From a virus: a stretch of 64,000 nt of DNA. The DNA is taken from positions 4,161-68,160 of IMG/VR virus record IMGVR_UViG_3300001097_000004. One strand, given 5' to 3'. Positions 57,469 through 64,000 of this stretch are shown here, one piece after another. The notes under the pieces were generated by a model, which made no database searches, was not told where the DNA came from, and worked only from the letters and a program-made list of their open reading frames with translations. Both the position numbers and the translations under genes were made by a program. Positions within the stretch are counted from its first letter, which is position 1; each line of letters begins with the position of its first letter.

Positions 57469-57497
57469 ATAATACACGGCATATTCTGGGAAGTCAA
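57469..57497 (-). promoter_or_regulatory. leaderless promoter
   Basis: TTGACT, 17 bp, TATTAT. Confidence 0.7.
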
Positions 57498-57511
57498 GCG
57501 TTGTTGCGGGA

Positions 57512-57528
57512 CAGGCTTCAGAGGCCTG
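57512..57528 (-). terminator. weak hairpin after the VWA gene
   Basis: CAGGC...GCCTG stem 14 nt after the stop; no T-tract. Confidence 0.3.
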
Positions 57529-57541
57529 ACCTCCCAGAAAT

Positions 57542-59329
57542 CTATTGGCTGGCGTTAGCCAGAGCTTTCACGCACGCCGCGCCGATTATGTACGCGGCAT
57601 CGGTAACTTTCGCCCCCTGCATCTCGACAAGGGTGGCACCGTACTCAGTGCAGAACTTGGCCGCTTCGTGTGACCCACGGAAATCCAACCAGACCACCGC
57701 TACCCCCTTCACACGGCACGCCTGCAAATGCTTTCGAACCGCAATGATCTGCTCCGGGCGGTACTGGCCATCCGAGCAGATGATTAGGAGACGAGCACCC
57801 TCGCCCGCCAGCAGTTTGAGACCGCCGTTGAGGGCTCGGAAACCTTTGTCAAATTCTTCGTAGTTGTCGTTGGCCGAGTACGCGGTGACCTGCTTTAGGA
57901 CCTCGCCGGGCTTGAGCGCACTGAACGTAGACGCTCCGTAGTAGACAGCAGCCGACTTTCCGCGTATACGCGCAACCGCGTTGGAGAGGGCCCAAACCGC
58001 CACCGCAATCGGGTTAACCGCTTGGTGCATCGAACCGCTCACGTCACTCATGATCCCCACCGTCAGCTCAGGGTCTTCCACGTGTATTCTCGACATCTTT
58101 CTCCACGGGTTATACCGTTCACGCTCTGACCGTCCAGTCATACTCCTGGCCGCACTGGCCTGCATCGCCGCTCGGGGTCGCAACCGTCCTGGCGGGTCTG
58201 ACCGGTTGGTCTCCACCTTGATGTGGTCCCGGTACTTTGCTTTCCGTAGCTTGTCCGCGATCTGACTGGCCGCAAGAATCTCTTCCGCTGTGGGGTCCCT
58301 CTGGCCGATCCGTCTGGATTTGCTCTTACCGGGGGCACCGTTATGGATGTCAAACACCTCGTGAGCTGTCCCCGAGTCCGCATCCTCGCGGGCCGACTCT
58401 TTCGCGTCAGCTTTCGCTTGCCGTTCCGTCCGCTCACGGGCCTGCATCTCGTCGGCCACATCCGTGGCAGCAAACTCTGTCGCCTTACGGTCGGCATTCA
58501 TCGCATCAAAGAGCGCCTGCAGCAGCTCCATGAGGGGTTTAGTCCCTCTGCTCGTTCCGCTCGCCGTTTCTTCTTTTTTGATGAGCTTGTCAAAGTCCCG
58601 TGCGATCTGATACATACGTGCGCGTTCAGAGCTAGCCCGTCCGTCTCCTTTGATCTTCAGGAACTCACACCACAGGGCTCGCATCCCGTCTCGACACCCC
58701 TCCGACAGGCCGCTCTTCAGTTGCTTGGAGATGTTCTTAACATCTCGCCGTTTCAGCGATCCGGCATCCACTCGCCCCTCGGCTAGGATGGCCACCTGAG
58801 CTAGAGCTGAGACCGAGGTCTCCGGTTTCGTCCGTGTCAGGTCACCCTCCAGAACTACTTCCAGAGCACAGGCCCGCAGAAAAACTTGGTGATCCGGGTA
58901 GGACCGCAGAATCCGGTACTCGATCCGCAGCTCCTCCATGTTGATCATCCACCGTAACTCGCGCTCCGTTAGAGCCTGCCCGCCTTCTGTGATCATCTCG
59001 ACCGGTGAGTGTGCAGCGTGTGCCGCTTCATGCAGAATCATGCCTGCCGCCTTTGGCCACTCCAGGTGAGTGTCGCGCTCGCGGAAGTCTCCGACCGTTT
59101 CAGGCCGCACACGCGTACCGAACGCAATGTCGGTGTTCACATCGATCTCGCCACCGTGAAAGTCGTAGAGCGCTGGAGCTTCACCGTCCCCACCGTCAGG
59201 CCCTAAATACACCTGAAGGTCTCGCCGGTTGGCCCACGTGTTGACTTGTGCAGTGACCTGACTGTTCAGCTCTCGCCACTCGGGCTTGATCTTCCGGAAG
59301 GTCCTCCGGTGTACGGTAAAGGCAGACAT
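57542..59329 (-). CDS. VWA-domain protein with HEAAH metal motif
   Basis: 595 aa. Residues 100-104 are HEAAH, a zinc-metallopeptidase-type signature in a mostly helical first half. Residues 290-400 are charged coil. Residues 422-595 form a von Willebrand A domain with MIDAS D429-S431-S433 (SDVSGSMH) and a later D520 (CSDGQY), like CobT or other MoxR partners. It follows the MoxR-type ATPase gene, 27 nt away, so the two should form one complex in which the ATPase remodels a target. The target is unknown. TAGGAT lies 9 nt before the ATG, so the leader is at most a few bases. Confidence 0.85.
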   Translation of the reverse strand: MSAFTVHRRTFRKIKPEWRELNSQVTAQVNTWANRRDLQVYLGPDGGDGEAPALYDFHGGEIDVNTDIAFGTRVRPETVGDFRERDTHLEWPKAAGMILHEAAHAAHSPVEMITEGGQALTERELRWMINMEELRIEYRILRSYPDHQVFLRACALEVVLEGDLTRTKPETSVSALAQVAILAEGRVDAGSLKRRDVKNISKQLKSGLSEGCRDGMRALWCEFLKIKGDGRASSERARMYQIARDFDKLIKKEETASGTSRGTKPLMELLQALFDAMNADRKATEFAATDVADEMQARERTERQAKADAKESAREDADSGTAHEVFDIHNGAPGKSKSRRIGQRDPTAEEILAASQIADKLRKAKYRDHIKVETNRSDPPGRLRPRAAMQASAARSMTGRSERERYNPWRKMSRIHVEDPELTVGIMSDVSGSMHQAVNPIAVAVWALSNAVARIRGKSAAVYYGASTFSALKPGEVLKQVTAYSANDNYEEFDKGFRALNGGLKLLAGEGARLLIICSDGQYRPEQIIAVRKHLQACRVKGVAVVWLDFRGSHEAAKFCTEYGATLVEMQGAKVTDAAYIIGAACVKALANASQ

Positions 59330-59338
59330 ATTATCTCT

Positions 59339-59367
59339 ATCCTACCACAGACTTCATCAAAGTGCAA
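59339..59367 (-). promoter_or_regulatory. promoter of the VWA gene
   Basis: TTGCAC, 17 bp, TAGGAT, overlapping the end of the ATPase gene. Confidence 0.5.
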
Positions 59368-60958
59368 GTGTTGGCGGGTCTTCCGCATTCTTGCCGATCC
59401 GGGCTGGAAGGTGGTCTCCCGTGTATACACGCCCCACGCGTTCAAGGACCACCGTTCGATCCTCCGGGGGACATGAGGCCAGCAGGTTGGCTAGCGCAAA
59501 CTTCTCACCGTAGATGGCCGCTAGGTTTTTATACGTCAATAACTCTCGGAGCTGGGGTGCCCAACTGATCTTACCGTTGAACATCATCTTGGACAGTCCT
59601 TGAGCAATTCCTGCAATCTTCTCTGGGACTCCTAGTCTGGTTACGGCCAACTCCCAGTCCGTGTGCACCTCAACGTGGAGGTTGAACCGTGACATCAGTG
59701 CTTCAGACATCTGCACGCCGGGGGCATCCGGGTTGGTGGCACCGAGGAGGAAGAATCCGTCCGTTACGGAAATCACGCCACGGTCTGGGTTGGAGGTTAC
59801 CTGAAGTTCACGCCGACCGTCCATGAGTGGGTAGACCACCGATAGCATCTTCGGGTCTCCCAGACCGATCTCGTCCAAAAGGATGGGCCGTCCCTCAAGG
59901 GCCGCACGAACTAATGGACCGTCAACCCAGATGTACTCGCCCTCACCTTTCTCACCGTGCTTCGGATTCGGGATGAACTGGCCAACAAGGTCAGAAACCT
60001 CGGTATCGCCGGTAATCATCACCGTGATCAAGTCCGTACCGTACGTAGCTTCTGCGAGCGCCGTCTTGCCCGTCCCTGGAGGGCCGTAGAGCAGCGGGAA
60101 CTGACTGTGCTCCCTCGCCGTCTTCAGTACCTCGACATCCTCAATACCCGTCCAGTTGCGTGAGTAGTACATCTCGCCGTTCGGTCGGGTGTATTCGTTC
60201 ACGGTAGGTAGTAGGCTTTCTGTGCGGCTTGGGGGGCGGTCTTCCAGGGCGGGCGTTTGGATGCGGCCCATAGGTGGGACCGCTCTCTCAAGCATATCAA
60301 ATGCGAGGCTCACGTATGAGGCCGCAACCATTTTAGAGGCCTGGCTCATGATGATCGGCCTCTGATTAGAGTTGGGCAGGAACGTGACCGCCCTGGCGAG
60401 CCATCCGTTGAGGGTGTTCTCCTCAGCCCCTTTGTAACTGTACTCTGTGAGCGCTCCGGGGTCTGACCACATCACCGCTTGGTAGTGCTTCTTCGCACGG
60501 GACAGCATTTTGTAGGGGGTTTTCGCTCCGTAGTCCGTGTGTGATCCCCAGTTCATCTCTAGGAATTCGGTGGCCGTCACTTGGATGAAGCCCATTGCAG
60601 GCTTGTCCGCTGTCCACGGGACCGTTTTCACCGTTCCACCGAAGTCGGAGAAGACCTCACCGATCACGGTCAAGTAGTTAACGAAATGGTCTTCACGTCT
60701 GGGTTCTGTGGATGTGTTGATCCTACCACCACGGGCCGGATCACTGGTCAAGCCCGCAAAGGATGGTACTCCCACTACTTCCCAGTGACCGTTAGATTCG
60801 GGGGTACAGAGCCGAGACACAATCGCTCCATGGCCGTTGGGGACTGTAGGGGTCGGGCCGACGAACATTACGTCTCGGGTGTTGCCGGTCTCCAGAAGCA
60901 GCTCGAAGTAGAGGGCGTGGGTCACCGTCTTAGTTTGGGAGATAGGCGCATCAGTCAT
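59357..60958 (-). CDS. MoxR-type AAA+ ATPase
   Basis: 533 aa, leaderless ATG 60958. The N-terminal 270 residues are specific to this family. The AAA+ core has Walker A GPPGTGKT (292-299), Walker B ILLDEI (359-364), sensor GATNPD (406-411) and SRF (423-425) as arginine finger. MoxR/CobS-type ATPases work with VWA proteins, here encoded just downstream. Substrate unknown. Confidence 0.88.
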   Translation of the reverse strand: MTDAPISQTKTVTHALYFELLLETGNTRDVMFVGPTPTVPNGHGAIVSRLCTPESNGHWEVVGVPSFAGLTSDPARGGRINTSTEPRREDHFVNYLTVIGEVFSDFGGTVKTVPWTADKPAMGFIQVTATEFLEMNWGSHTDYGAKTPYKMLSRAKKHYQAVMWSDPGALTEYSYKGAEENTLNGWLARAVTFLPNSNQRPIIMSQASKMVAASYVSLAFDMLERAVPPMGRIQTPALEDRPPSRTESLLPTVNEYTRPNGEMYYSRNWTGIEDVEVLKTAREHSQFPLLYGPPGTGKTALAEATYGTDLITVMITGDTEVSDLVGQFIPNPKHGEKGEGEYIWVDGPLVRAALEGRPILLDEIGLGDPKMLSVVYPLMDGRRELQVTSNPDRGVISVTDGFFLLGATNPDAPGVQMSEALMSRFNLHVEVHTDWELAVTRLGVPEKIAGIAQGLSKMMFNGKISWAPQLRELLTYKNLAAIYGEKFALANLLASCPPEDRTVVLERVGRVYTGDHLPARIGKNAEDPPTLAL

Positions 60959-60964
60959 AGCTCT

Positions 60965-60993
60965 ACATTAGCACGCCGCTCCGTTAATGTCAA
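60965..60993 (-). promoter_or_regulatory. leaderless promoter of the ATPase gene
   Basis: TTGACA, 17 bp, TAATGT. Confidence 0.7.
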
Positions 60994-61259
60994 GCCTTAG
61001 GTGCGCACACCGGAGCTGAGCATGAGAGGCACAGAAGGTGTCCGTCATCATCCTCGCCTAAGACTATCGTCAGCGGAATGAATTTGATTGCCAGGGCCGG
61101 AGCCCGCCCAATCGCACTCTCGCAGTTGAAGCACTCGGTCAGGTCGTAGGGGACTTCAGGGAGACCGGCCAAAAGGGCCAAGTCGGCTTCCAAAGAGTTC
61201 GTGATCAGATGGACCTCGAAGTGTTTGGTTATCGTGTTTTCCACGGTTACGTTTATCAT
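60990..61259 (-). CDS. zinc-ribbon protein, 89 aa
   Basis: ECFNCESAIG and LLCLSCSAPVC form a four-cysteine site. TAGGTT lies 6 nt before ATG 61259, so it may be leaderless, though the -35 is poor. Confidence 0.7.
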   Translation of the reverse strand: MINVTVENTITKHFEVHLITNSLEADLALLAGLPEVPYDLTECFNCESAIGRAPALAIKFIPLTIVLGEDDDGHLLCLSCSAPVCAPKA

Positions 61260-61293
61260 ATCTGAAACCTACCACACATCCCGCGAACGTGTA

Positions 61294-62058
61294 CTACTGC
61301 ACGGGCGCGGTTAGGAACACATTCTGAGAATCAAAAGCCAACCGTTGCAAAGTCTGCACCGTTGGAGTCCCAGTAGCCTCACTCGCCGTGTACCCGATTC
61401 GAAGTTGGTACCGTCTCATCGCACTCACCGTTGCATCATCGAACAGGCCCCGAGTCATACCGCCAGCGCCCACCGTCAGATGGAGAGCCTGCTGCATGCG
61501 TAGAACCTGACCGTTACGTTTTCCAGGCTGAAGCATGTGGACCTGACCCGTCACAACCTTACCGTTGTCCCCTCGGGCCTTCTTAGCTTTCGCGCCGTAC
61601 CGTGGACGAACGAACACGAGAACATCCGTCTCATGCCTCAATCGTTCATACACACCGTCATCCTCCTGCGGTCCTCGCTTCAGGCCGCTCGCCGTCTGTC
61701 CTTCGACCGCTGAGAAGACGCGCTTGCGTTTCCAGTCACGGGTATCTGTTACCAGGCCGACATGCGGCTGAGCGAAGTCACCGTCCGTTGAGAAAGCATA
61801 GAACACCAAATCACCCGGTAGGGGACTTGGAAATATGCGTCCCGCACGCGTGTACTCGGCAAGAGCACTCACCGTTGAAATAAGTGACGGTTGAGTGAAC
61901 TCGCCTGCGTTACGGAGTACGGAATCCATGAAACTACCCGCCCACGCCTGCCCCGGATGACCGGACAGCGCCGCGTACGAGTTGTTTTTGTTCGGTTGGG
62001 ATCGGGCCCCAACGTTGAGACGCGCCACCTCGATGACGGCCTGGACTTTAGCCTTCAT
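61294..62058 (-). CDS. CHAP-like plus peptidoglycan-binding protein lacking the catalytic Cys
   Basis: 254 aa, ATG 62058 behind GGAGAGTAGCCC. Residues about 25-150 follow the CHAP/NlpC layout: W39-x-G41 helix, PGDLVFYAF, H99 in QPHVGLVTD. But the usual Cys between W and G is Ala40 (QAWAGSFMDS, codon GCG). Residues about 178-240 are a PG_binding_1-type domain (GQVLRMQQALHLTVGAGG...FDDATVSAMRRYQ). It lies directly downstream of two small membrane proteins, as in a lysis cassette, yet it should be inactive as a cysteine peptidase. It may be a wall-binding or virion protein. Confidence 0.75.
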   Translation of the reverse strand: MKAKVQAVIEVARLNVGARSQPNKNNSYAALSGHPGQAWAGSFMDSVLRNAGEFTQPSLISTVSALAEYTRAGRIFPSPLPGDLVFYAFSTDGDFAQPHVGLVTDTRDWKRKRVFSAVEGQTASGLKRGPQEDDGVYERLRHETDVLVFVRPRYGAKAKKARGDNGKVVTGQVHMLQPGKRNGQVLRMQQALHLTVGAGGMTRGLFDDATVSAMRRYQLRIGYTASEATGTPTVQTLQRLAFDSQNVFLTAPVQ

Positions 62059-62061
62059 GGG

Positions 62062-62247
62062 CTACTCTCCAAGTACTGACCGGTACAAAAGAATGAGAAG
62101 TGGGATACCCGCAACAGTGACTGAGGCCAAGACAAAAGCAACCACCGCTGTAGTGATCCGCTTAATGAACTTGTCCATATGTAGATCACGGGCCAGCTGG
62201 GCCTTATGCAGGTTGTATCGATCTGCGTCCATTTGTTCTGTGGTCAT
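62062..62247 (-). CDS. small membrane protein, possible holin, 61 aa
   Basis: ATG 62247 overlaps the previous stop (TAATG). A soluble charged N-terminus is followed by one hydrophobic helix (ITTAVVAFVLASVTVAGIPLLILL). Its partner and the wall-binding gene next door suggest a lysis role. Confidence 0.65.
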   Translation of the reverse strand: MTTEQMDADRYNLHKAQLARDLHMDKFIKRITTAVVAFVLASVTVAGIPLLILLYRSVLGE

Positions 62248-62399
62248 TACACACCAAAAGCCCATCTATACAGGCCGATGAAGAAAGGGACCACGGCAGC
62301 AACAACTCCGGTGATGATTACATAAGCCACGACCGTCGTAATTTTGACACTCGCCGCCGATGCTTCTTTTGATGGGGTCTTCTTAGGTGTGTTAGACAT
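62247..62399 (-). CDS. small membrane protein, possible holin, 50 aa
   Basis: Lys/Ser-rich start (SNTPKKTPSKEASAASVK) and one helix (VAYVIITGVVAAVVPFFIGL). No annotated relatives can be named. Confidence 0.65.
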   Translation of the reverse strand: MSNTPKKTPSKEASAASVKITTVVAYVIITGVVAAVVPFFIGLYRWAFGV

Positions 62400-62411
62400 G
62401 TCTTTACCCTA

Positions 62412-62600
62412 TCACACTTCCGGCTCAAGTGCAATATCCAAGGCGGCAACAACCCTGGAGGCCTCCTCGGCAAGCTGGGAGAGGCGCAGATGCTCGCCAC
62501 GAGTAGCAGCATTCACCAAATCTTTCACCGCTGAGTTCACATGCTCAACCGCAAGGTCTCGGGCCGCTTCAATTACTGCACGGTCAGTCTCACACATCAT
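62412..62600 (-). CDS. hypothetical 62-aa helical protein
   Basis: ATGA overlap with the upstream gene; AAGGACAA as ribosome site. Two amphipathic helices. Confidence 0.7.
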   Translation of the reverse strand: MMCETDRAVIEAARDLAVEHVNSAVKDLVNAATRGEHLRLSQLAEEASRVVAALDIALEPEV

Positions 62601-63535
62601 TTGTCCTTGTCCTTGTCCTTGTTCTTTTTCACTTCTACAATTACAGGCTCTTCTTCAACAACTTCGGCATCAACCACATCTTCATCCTCCGTGGAGTGCC
62701 CCATCATTCGAGACTCAATCTCGGCACGGTCAGTGTGCCCCTGCTTCAGCTGGTCCAATCTGTTCTTCAATAGCTCAGCAGCAGGGAGCATCACCGTTAC
62801 GTTAGTATCGATCTCCACACCACCACGGATACCGGCACGGTCAAGAAGCTCTCTCGCCGCTCCGAGACGTACGGGTTCGGAGGTCGCGTTGCTTAGGAGG
62901 TCTTCGAGTTCTTCAACCGCTGAACTCGCCGCGCTCTGAATTCTGTTACGCGCACGCGCCAGGTGTCCGGCCTGTTCGTCCTCGCCATACTGACGGTTGG
63001 ACTGGTGGACACGACAGAAGGTTCCATAGTCGGCAGTACCGTTGAACCAATTCTCGCAACGGTGCTTGTCAATGCGCTTAGCCGTGCACCGTCCGGGCGC
63101 GGACTTGATAGCAGGCCGGAAGTTGGGGTTGCCTCGCTTCTGACGTTCCTCCTGGACTACGAGCCAGTGGTTCGTGGCTGCGATCACCCAAGCAGGGACC
63201 AAAAGGTCTGAGGCAGGCTCAACTAGGAGAGCCACGCCGGTCAGCCAGTCGGAGTCGATGTTCCGGTCGTCGGATAGGATCGCGGACTTGTTTTGGGCGA
63301 GAGCGTGAGTACGCATCTCAGAAGTGATGACCTGAATGTAGGGGGTGATACGGCCCGAGTTGTCGTAGACCGGGAGGTAACGTGCGGCAAACTCACGGAT
63401 GATTCGGCGGTTCTCGGCAGAGTCAACACAGGTGCCTTTCTCGACTTCTTCGATCCCCCACTCCGAAAGATTCGGTAGCAGGGAGAGCGGGGCATCAATC
63501 GAAAGGGCCGTCTCTGTGTCTGTAGTGTTCTCCAT
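62597..63535 (-). CDS. putative small terminase subunit with zinc motif
   Basis: 312 aa. The centre has C.A.R...H.C.N WF ... FC..H (CTAKRIDKHRCENWF / FCRVH), a zinc-type site. The following part (SSAVEELEDLLSNATSEPVRLGAARELLDRAGIRGG) is the typical core of phage small terminases that select the packaging site. The C-terminus is a K/D run. It is about 23 kb from the large subunit, unusual but seen in large actinophages. Candidate only. Confidence 0.6.
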   Translation of the reverse strand: MENTTDTETALSIDAPLSLLPNLSEWGIEEVEKGTCVDSAENRRIIREFAARYLPVYDNSGRITPYIQVITSEMRTHALAQNKSAILSDDRNIDSDWLTGVALLVEPASDLLVPAWVIAATNHWLVVQEERQKRGNPNFRPAIKSAPGRCTAKRIDKHRCENWFNGTADYGTFCRVHQSNRQYGEDEQAGHLARARNRIQSAASSAVEELEDLLSNATSEPVRLGAARELLDRAGIRGGVEIDTNVTVMLPAAELLKNRLDQLKQGHTDRAEIESRMMGHSTEDEDVVDAEVVEEEPVIVEVKKNKDKDKDK

Positions 63536-63651
63536 TCGTACACTGTCTCACACTATGAACCGTGTGCTCAGGAGCCGCGAAACGAGGTAGGTGTCAACTT
63601 CTCTATTCTAGGCCTTGATTTCCCGGGGTTTTTCTAGTTGAACTAGAACAA

Positions 63652-64000
63652 CTAAAAAGTGACCGGAAGTAGTGCTTCGATACGGGCCTCATTCTTGGTG
63701 TCACCGGACTCGTGGTATCGAATAATTACCTCTTCGAGATACCGGTTCAATGCCACGCCCCAAGTCAATCCGAAGTCTTGTGATTGTTGTCCTTTATGTG
63801 CTGCATAGGCCAACCACTCTGGTGCGTTGTATGGAGAGTCCGAGAGAAGTAGATCAGCTGATTTGTAGTTCTTGTCCGAATTGTGCTCAGGTAACGGGAA
63901 CCCAGCAATCTCCAGTGCCGCTCCGATGAGGCACGAACCGCTGCCGTCTTCGTCTGTGTATCGGCAGTCCCGGATTACATGTTCGGTGCCTCTCCACTTG
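63652..64000 (-). CDS. partial conserved protein (5' end beyond window)
   Basis: Frame open to the right edge, 115 codons visible plus stop (TAG at 63652-63654). CRYTDEDGSGSCLIGAALE.AG.PLPE and QSQDFGLTWGVAL match the protein at 54799-55161, so both belong to one family. Length and function unknown. Confidence 0.7.
   Translation of the reverse strand, partial: KWRGTEHVIRDCRYTDEDGSGSCLIGAALEIAGFPLPEHNSDKNYKSADLLLSDSPYNAPEWLAYAAHKGQQSQDFGLTWGVALNRYLEEVIIRYHESGDTKNEARIEALLPVTF

Noticed and set aside
61822-61835. E1-like sequence inside the CHAP-like gene
   Set aside because: Lies within coding sequence without terminator or promoter; likely chance, as is the copy at 44532.
1-64000. CRISPR array, integrase, transposase or insertion sequence
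   Set aside because: No spaced direct repeats of CRISPR type and no recombinase or transposase motifs were seen; the only mobile element is the intein.

Overview
This window is the inside of an actinobacteriophage genome with a long-tailed (siphovirus-type) virion gene set. The evidence is a typical actinophage late block on the minus strand, many small orphan genes, and promoters and leaderless starts of the kind common in Actinobacteria. No integrase, tRNA or CRISPR array was recognised. The host genus cannot be read from the sequence. Both window edges cut genes: the endolysin at the left and a small conserved gene at the right.

The late block (about 1-40.6 kb) is transcribed leftward apart from one plus-strand gene. 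From 40.6 kb downward it encodes: the large terminase, carrying a class 3 intein; a two-HTH protein; two small proteins; the portal; a 71-aa protein; a 3557-aa polyprotein with ART-like, UvrD-type helicase and protein-kinase-like parts; a 204-aa protein; a 1547-aa polyprotein containing the prohead protease; the major capsid protein with an acidic N-terminal extension; a second capsid-like protein; the major tail protein; the head-tail adaptor; tail completion proteins; the tail assembly chaperone pair; the tape measure; two large minor tail proteins; and an amidase endolysin.

The control region (about 40.56-41.3 kb) has no convincing gene. It holds strong divergent promoters, operator-like palindromes, a G-quadruplex motif, AT-rich dyads, a 21-bp-period direct repeat and an 11-bp tandem repeat. 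It is the best candidate for a transcription switch and/or replication origin.

The accessory region (about 41.3-57.5 kb) holds some 40 small genes. Three or four rightward genes come first, then a long leftward series. Almost every small gene has its own sigma70-like promoter (TTGACA, 17-18 bp, TAnnnT). Two start types alternate: 25 genes in the window have exactly 6 nt between the -10 box and the ATG, so they should be leaderless, while others have a leader with a CAACCA...AGAAAGG sequence. Terminators, and two further intergenic motifs called here E1 (GGGACTTGGAATTTC) and E2 (GACACGCCCGGGAAACAC), separate the units. Recognisable products include a SprT-type metalloprotein, a DUF3846 protein, an HTH regulator, several zinc-ribbon proteins, small membrane proteins and a 39-aa hyperacidic protein.

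The right part (57.5-64 kb) holds a MoxR-type AAA+ ATPase and its VWA partner, which also has an HEAAH motif. It also holds a lysis-like cassette (two small membrane proteins plus a CHAP-like/peptidoglycan-binding protein lacking the catalytic cysteine), a candidate small terminase, and a partial gene.
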